From positions 3,012,825 through 3,024,403 of the forward strand of contig FN649731.1 in NCBI GenBank assembly GCA_000310025.1: 11,579 nucleotides of DNA, written 5' to 3'. The notes beneath the pieces were generated by a model. That model had not been told where the DNA came from, made no database searches, and saw only the letters and a program-made list of their open reading frames with translations. This DNA is from Ectocarpus siliculosus (Eukaryota; Sar; Phaeophyceae; Ectocarpales; Ectocarpaceae). This document shows, in pieces, positions 9,905-11,579 of this stretch; within the stretch, counting starts at the first letter, position 1, and every line of letters begins with the position of its first letter. The translations under genes and the position numbers were made by a program.

Positions 9905-11262
9905 TCTGGTTCATGAGGCGCTGCTTCTTGATGAAGATGGCGTCTTCCTTTGCGTCCCTCGCGCGGTCCGACTCGAAGCGCCGGCGGCCGCTCTTCCTCG
10001 AAGGGAGGACTACCGCGGCCGCCGCCGCCGCCGCCGAGGCTCGCGGCCGCGAAGCAGCAGCAGCAGCAACCGGCGCCGCCGCAGGCGGCGGAGGCGTTGC
10101 CGCGGTAGCTCCCGCACCGCCCGCTACCGCTTCCGCCGCCGCCGCCGCCGCCGGTCCTTCTTGGCTTCCTCCTCCTGGTTCTTCGCGGTCCGCGGCAACT
10201 TCGTGCGGGTCGGTGGTAGCGGCGCCGATGGCTTGAGGCATGGGTGCGTCGTCGTTGCCGCCGTCGCCGCCGCCGTCGCCGCCGCCGTCCGATACCACGG
10301 CCATCTCGGCGACAGCAGAAGCAGCGCCAATGGCAACGTCAACACCACCACCATCGCTAGCAGCGGCGGCGGCGGCAGCAGCAGCAGCAGCAGCAGCCTC
10401 GGCACCAGGAGCGCTTCCTTCTTCTCCGGCCGATGATGCCGCCGATGCTGTCGCCGCCTCAAGAGATCGTGGCTGCTGGTCATCGCCGCCGCCACCGCCG
10501 CCGCCGGCACCGTTGACTGGTGCTGAATCGACGTGCGGGGACCAGAAATCCGTATCCGACGCGGAGGGGCCATGGTCGACGGCGTCACCTGCTGCCGAGG
10601 CTCTGAGGTCGCCGGAACCTGGCTTCAACGCAGGAGTGCCTTCCGCCACATCTACTCCACCGGCGTTTCCGTCTCCCTCTCCGTGCCCCGCCGGCGGTGC
10701 CGCGGGCACCGCCTCTGCTGAATGTTCGTCGCTAGCAACAACATCCCGTCCCTCCTCCTCCTCCTCTTCCCGCGTCACGGCCGAACCATCGCCCCCGTCC
10801 TCCTCCGGCTCAGGCTCTACTCCTGGTGCCCTCTCATCGTCGTAGTCCTCCCCCTCCTCCTCTTCGTCTTCGTCGTCCCCGCCCTGCTCCCCATCATCGG
10901 CGGTCTCGGTCTCCTCCCCTTCCTCCTCCTCCTCATCCGAGCCCCGCCGCTCATCCCCGTCCGTGTCCATGTCGGACCCGGTCTTGCCGCCGCCGTCTCC
11001 GCTGCCGCCTTTGCCCGCCACCGCCGCGAAAAACTCGTCGTCCTCCGATGCGCCGCCGCCGCCGCCGCCGCTGCTGCTGCTGCTGCTGCCCATCCCCGCC
11101 GACGCCGCCTCCTCGTCCGCATCATCCTCGATGTCCATCGCGTCGGTCTCGCTCTGCAGCCTCAGCGCGGACACATCGTCCCCGTCGCTCTCCTGCTCCT
11201 CCTTGCCGGAGTCTTTGGTCGGGCCTTCGCCGGAAGCGGGGACGCTGCCACCGTCTAGGCCG

Positions 11263-11294
<32 letters not shown>

Positions 11295-11579
11295 TCCCTC
11301 CGGCGCCGCCGTCCCGGCCTCCTCCGTCCCCGACGACGACCCGCTACCCCCAGCCTGCGGCAAGGGTGGCGCTTCGTCTTCTGCGCCAAGCACCTCCGGC
11401 GCCACTTCCTCTTCTACGCCTGCACTCCCTGCCTCCTCCCGGCTATCTCGCGCGCCTCCATCGGCTTCCTCGTTCGCCGCCCCACCGCCGCCGCCGCCGT
11501 CGCCCGAGGCGGCGTCAATGCGGCTGTCTGCGGCCGCTGCCCCTGGTGCCGCGGCGGCGACGACGCGGCTGTCTGCCGC
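2020..11579 (-). CDS. Spliced gene for a large acidic PHD-finger protein, 5' end outside the window
   Basis: Hand-built model of nine supported exons, running right to left: 11579-9652, 8860-8605, 7644-7577, 7108-6862, 5684-5572, 5139-5032, 4476-4341, 3472-3296 and 2544-2020. Seen in sequence: consensus donors (GTAAGA, GTGAGT, GTGAGA; one GC donor), AG acceptors mostly behind pyrimidine tracts, and exon phases that all agree. The joined frame has no stop over about 1186 codons. Order in the partial product: acidic low-complexity region (1-525), basic patch (about 525-560), unrecognised middle region (about 630-980), poly-Gln (1064-1072) and a PHD finger (1079-1153). PHD fingers are zinc-binding readers, usually of histone H3 tails, so a nuclear chromatin role is likely by family. 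Start codon and true C-terminus are not established. A two-gene model, with a break near 3375, cannot be excluded. Transcript reads would settle it. Confidence 0.6.
2363..2390 (+). repeat. CTG/CAG trinucleotide run encoding poly-Gln
   Basis: Nine uninterrupted CAG codons on the minus strand, immediately before the PHD finger. Purity of the run suggests it is young and length-variable. Confidence 0.9.
2545..3295 (-). other. Intron H-I
   Basis: 751 bases from CAG|GTGCATGG to GGCACAG. Just inside the donor is a GTT/GTG-type trinucleotide array (3207-3271). An AT-rich patch with ATA/CAATA repeats lies at 3068-3106. A minus-strand open stretch (2789-3055) has no good splice signals and is not annotated as an exon. 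Confidence 0.5.
3207..3271 (+). repeat. AAC/ACC trinucleotide array
   Basis: Imperfect then perfect CAACAACAACAA run followed by ACCACCACCACC, interrupted by CGT. It lies directly downstream of the exon H donor on the sense strand, where it reads as GGT and GTT repeats. Confidence 0.85.
3296..3472 (-). CDS. Exon H: short charged segment ending in poly-Ala
   Basis: Acceptor GTGTGCTTCCAG at 3473 sits behind a long pyrimidine-rich stretch; a second AG twelve bases on (TTTCTTCAG, exon start 3460) is equally usable and in frame. The peptide is (KFLQ)VGRVPRSRQSIYVC, SSREGLEAVTKTSASTGGDD, a poly-Ala run and GVGVCQ. The donor TGTCAG|GTGCATGG leaves in phase 0, which matches exon I. Poly-Ala interruptions resemble those of exons A and D, supporting the same gene. 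The alternative frame ends in GSGNKDLG and a stop at 3375, and would make this the last exon of a shorter product. Confidence 0.55.
3473..4340 (-). other. Intron G-H
   Basis: 868 bases. Contains a GA/poly-G tract (3697-3722) and many scattered homopolymer runs. No convincing exon with both splice sites is seen inside. Its right boundary depends on the uncertain donor of exon G. Confidence 0.45.
3697..3722 (+). repeat. GA repeat with a G10 run
   Basis: GAGAGAGA, then about ten G, then GAGAGAG: a purine-only stretch of about 26 bases within intron G-H. Confidence 0.85.
4341..4476 (-). CDS. Exon G: basic, aromatic segment
   Basis: The acceptor CTTTGCTGTCGCCTTCCCACCAG is very strong. Entering in phase 2, the exon reads VLEKHAVFQRYRRRPWAQLS, PEDAPGLQGPAKLPPGATTR and LQWKK, so the chain across the previous junction is DGFLHGTGVLEKHAVF. 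The donor is less certain. AAG|GTGTGG at 4341 leaves in phase 0 and fits exon H. GGG|GTACTT at 4331 leaves in phase 1 and would shift the next exon to a frame that stops at 3375. GTCCGG near 4392 is another weak option. Function unknown. Confidence 0.6.
4477..5031 (-). other. Intron F-G
   Basis: 555 bases from CACCGG|GTGAGAG to CCTTCCCACCAG. Holds a C12 run (4884-4895 region), CT-rich microsatellites (4605-4618 and 4800-4815) and A-rich tracts near 4552-4570. No exon or RNA gene seen. Confidence 0.55.
5032..5139 (-). CDS. Exon F: conserved-looking core segment
   Basis: 108 bases with an excellent acceptor (TCTTCTTTTGCTATCATACCGCAG context, 24 bases upstream to junction) and donor CACCGG|GTGAGAG. 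In phase 2 it reads AKGEFVDHCSAAMLGSSHFP then PGAELMLMDGFLHGT, free of low complexity and well balanced. A second frame is open but Arg-rich and less protein-like; the third has a stop. Entry and exit both in phase 2 match exon E and exon G. This is among the most convincing folded segments of the gene, yet I cannot assign it to a family. Confidence 0.68.
5140..5571 (-). other. Intron E-F
   Basis: 432 bases from CAG|GTAAGAA to ATACCGCAG. Nearly half is the AAC/GAC array at 5361-5565. A TATAAAAG motif lies at 5176-5183 on the plus strand, but no plausible gene follows it. Confidence 0.6.
5361..5565 (+). repeat. Imperfect AAC/ACC/GAC trinucleotide array
   Basis: About 200 bases of alternating AAC, ACC, GAC and AGC triplets, strongly C/A/G-biased with almost no T, next to the exon E donor. 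On the sense strand it is a GTT/GGT/GTC array. It opens all three minus frames and one plus frame, which explains several spurious open frames. Confidence 0.85.
5572..5684 (-). CDS. Exon E: short Pro/Trp-containing segment
   Basis: 113 bases between acceptor TTGTCGTGGGCAG and a perfect donor GTCAG|GTAAGAA. All three frames are open, so phase decides: exon D ends in phase 0 and exon F needs phase 2, which selects the frame GGVVPVWPKIPGGWAEPRHC followed by HTAPLVVWATGPSRARV. A second open frame (GSGLAKDTWRVGGAKALPHR) also looks protein-like and would be right if an unseen exon lies between 5700 and 6860. The exon boundaries are firmer than the frame. No domain recognised. Confidence 0.6.
5821..5864 (+). 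repeat. Palindrome with flanking inverted and direct copies
   Basis: GTTCTTAAGAAC (5853-5864) is a perfect 12-base palindrome. GGTTCTTAA occurs at 5821 and again at 5852. CTTAACG (5825-5831) pairs with CGTTAAG (5846-5852). Confidence 0.8.
6266..6449 (+). repeat. Four copies of an 18-19-base motif, one inverted
   Basis: GCTCCGATATAAGAGGGT at 6266-6283; GCTCCGATGTTAGGAGGGT at 6304-6322; GTTCCGATATGAGAGGGT at 6394-6411; and an inverted copy, ACCCTCTTATAACGGAGCC, at 6431-6449. Spacing is irregular, so this is not a simple tandem array. Confidence 0.8.
6457..6486 (+). repeat. TATCCC hexamer microsatellite
   Basis: About five copies of TATCCC, the first with one change. On the minus strand it reads GGGATA, close to but different from telomeric TTAGGG or TTTAGGG. 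Confidence 0.9.
6862..7108 (-). CDS. Exon D: helical segment followed by poly-Ala and Gly-Ser repeat
   Basis: 247 bases from acceptor AAACAG|GCTG to donor CACCCG|GTGAGAGG; enters in phase 2 and leaves in phase 0. A CTAAC branch-point-like motif (around 7135-7140) lies about 30 bases before the acceptor. The peptide begins LLKSMKEQGREIGVSFWESP, continues ERKCLNECTLPLPPSVLAQL, then a ten-residue Ala run and a GSGSGSGTG linker encoded by GGTAGC repeats, and a basic tail (KGRVGCGKQGLQKQHP). The first half has the look of a conserved core; the second half is a low-complexity insertion like those in exon A. Family not recognised. Confidence 0.7.
7109..7576 (-). other. Intron C-D with GC donor
   Basis: 468 bases from GAG|GCAAGT to AAACAG. 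Contains the three-copy repeat 7243-7476 and, near the acceptor, a GTT/GTC array (7120-7200) oriented opposite to those in the other introns. CTAAC near 7137 is a candidate branch point. Confidence 0.55.
7243..7476 (+). repeat. Three diverged tandem copies, about 70-93 bases each
   Basis: Copies start at 7243, 7336 and 7407, each opening with ATACC, two or three bases and CACCC, followed by GCACTACTCAG or GCACTCAG, and closing with (ATCC)GTGTC, (A)CGCG or AAGCGG and TTCACC. The first copy carries an extra segment of about 20 bases. Confidence 0.75.
7577..7644 (-). CDS. Exon C: 68-base micro-exon with a GC donor
   Basis: A run of about ten T plus TTGTATCCAG gives a textbook acceptor directly before AAAGGAGAG. 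The exon encodes 22 residues (KGETVVSASIHDDAELTVHE, then AL) and ends at GAG|GCAAGT, the typical rare GC-AG donor with otherwise perfect consensus. It begins in phase 0, matching exon B, and ends in phase 2, matching exon D. Without it, exons B and D can be joined in frame only through a poor acceptor. Too short to identify by itself. Confidence rests on the acceptor strength and the double phase match. Confidence 0.62.
7949..8138 (+). repeat. Three diverged tandem copies, about 61-68 bases each
   Basis: Copies at 7949-8016, 8017-8077 and 8078-8138. Shared blocks in order: ACACACAT, CTTGTCCGGAAYGTATG (CTGGTATAG in copy 1), TCTTACCGT, TCATCAACCTA. A partial fourth piece (AACATCTTGTCCAGG) lies near 8290. 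Confidence 0.78.
8250..8263 (+). repeat. Perfect 14-base palindrome
   Basis: CATACGTACGTATG reads the same on both strands. It stands alone in intron B-C between the two tandem arrays. Confidence 0.9.
8354..8559 (+). repeat. Three tandem copies of a hairpin-bearing unit, about 70 bases each
   Basis: Units at 8354-8420, 8421-8491 and 8492-8559. Each has a stem-loop, then GTGTCAATTG or GTGCCATTG, then GTAAGAAAGAAAAACAA-like sequence. Stems: TTCATCTGT/ACAGACGAA (8357-8365 with 8371-8379, one mismatch), TTTCATCTGT/ACAGATGAAA (8423-8432 with 8442-8451, perfect) and ATCTGC/GCAGAT (8498-8503 with 8513-8518). Confidence 0.85.
8605..8860 (-). CDS. Exon B: unrecognised folded region
   Basis: 256 bases, starting in phase 2 after a pyrimidine-rich stretch and CAAAAAG, and ending in phase 0 at GCA|GTGAGT. 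The joined codon AG|G restores Arg, giving DLFVCRFKEGYEENISLARL across the junction. The peptide has balanced charge and hydrophobicity (FKEGYEENISLARLRQLG, then AQRILDAMSMSSLWNHKMRG) and a Gly-rich middle, quite unlike the repetitive exon A. GC content drops sharply on both sides. I do not recognise a family. The two other minus frames are also partly open, but only this one joins exon A without a stop. Confidence 0.7.
8861..9651 (-). other. Intron A-B
   Basis: 791 bases from CAG|GTAAGAG to TGCCAAAAAG. The left third is an AAC/GAC/ATC array (8925-9132). The plus strand carries an ATG-started 117-codon frame (9108-9461) with no recognised motif. Confidence 0.6.
8925..9132 (+). repeat. Imperfect AAC/GAC/ATC trinucleotide array
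   Basis: About 200 bases of degenerate triplets (AACGACAACAACGACAACGG and similar) immediately upstream, on the sense strand, of the exon B acceptor region. Confidence 0.8.
9652..11579 (-). CDS. Exon A: acidic, low-complexity N-terminal region (partial)
   Basis: The frame is open to the window edge, 642 codons plus two bases, so the start lies beyond 11579. No in-frame ATG near 11405 marks a beginning; the codon there is GTG inside an open frame. The peptide is built of poly-Ala runs, poly-Gly runs, Ser tracts and long Asp/Glu blocks, which predicts intrinsic disorder. Near 9905-10010 it changes character to a charged segment containing SGRRRFESDRARD and IFIKKQRLMNQS, a plausible nuclear localisation or nucleic-acid contact. 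The last 18 residues (PIDRKIVAKPTDLFVC) look like folded protein. The exon ends at a strong donor, CAG|GTAAGAG, in phase 2; reading through would stop at once. Acidic disordered regions are common in chromatin proteins, but function is not shown here. Confidence 0.7.

Noticed and set aside
9502-11258. Several long plus-strand frames opposite exon A
   Set aside because: They are shadows of GC-rich triplet repeats; products are Arg, Pro, Ser or Ala strings. The minus frame joins splice sites and the plus frames do not.

Overview
This window looks like nuclear DNA of a eukaryote. It has GC-rich coding islands separated by long, AT-richer introns with consensus GT-AG (and one GC-AG) splice sites, abundant trinucleotide and minisatellite repeats, and homopolymer-rich low-complexity protein (poly-Ala, poly-Gly, poly-Asp/Glu, poly-Gln). 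Several introns of 400-1200 bases around exons of about 70-260 bases, with C/T-rich flanks, would suit a brown alga of the Ectocarpus type. That taxon is an inference. No prokaryotic signal (operon, Shine-Dalgarno spacing, CRISPR) is present.

Almost the whole window can be read as one gene on the minus strand, entering at 11579 (its 5' end lies outside) and running to about 2020 or further left. I assembled it by hand from splice sites and reading phase. The exons are A 11579-9652, B 8860-8605, C 7644-7577, D 7108-6862, E 5684-5572, F 5139-5032, G 4476-4341, H 3472-3296 and I 2544-2020, with a doubtful last exon J 1645-1406. Every junction closes in phase (2, 0, 2, 0, 2, 2, 0, 0, 0), which is the main argument that the pieces belong together. 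In each long exon the chosen frame is the one that reads like protein, but some short exons are open in more than one frame.

The predicted product (at least about 1186 residues seen) has three parts. The first is a very long acidic, Ala/Gly/Ser-rich disordered region ending in a basic patch. The second is a middle region of ordinary-looking sequence spread over exons B-H, which I do not recognise. The third is a C-terminal C4HC3 PHD finger preceded by poly-Gln. The PHD finger is the only domain I can name and points to a nuclear, chromatin-linked protein; the exact function is unknown.

The introns hold most of the remaining structure: three unrelated three-copy tandem repeats (7243-7476, 7949-8138, 8354-8559), the last with a hairpin kept by a compensatory change; a four-copy dispersed 18-base motif (6266-6449); hexamer and pentamer microsatellites; and AAC/GAC-type trinucleotide arrays in six of nine introns. 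The first 1.4 kb is C/T-rich and has no gene I can support.
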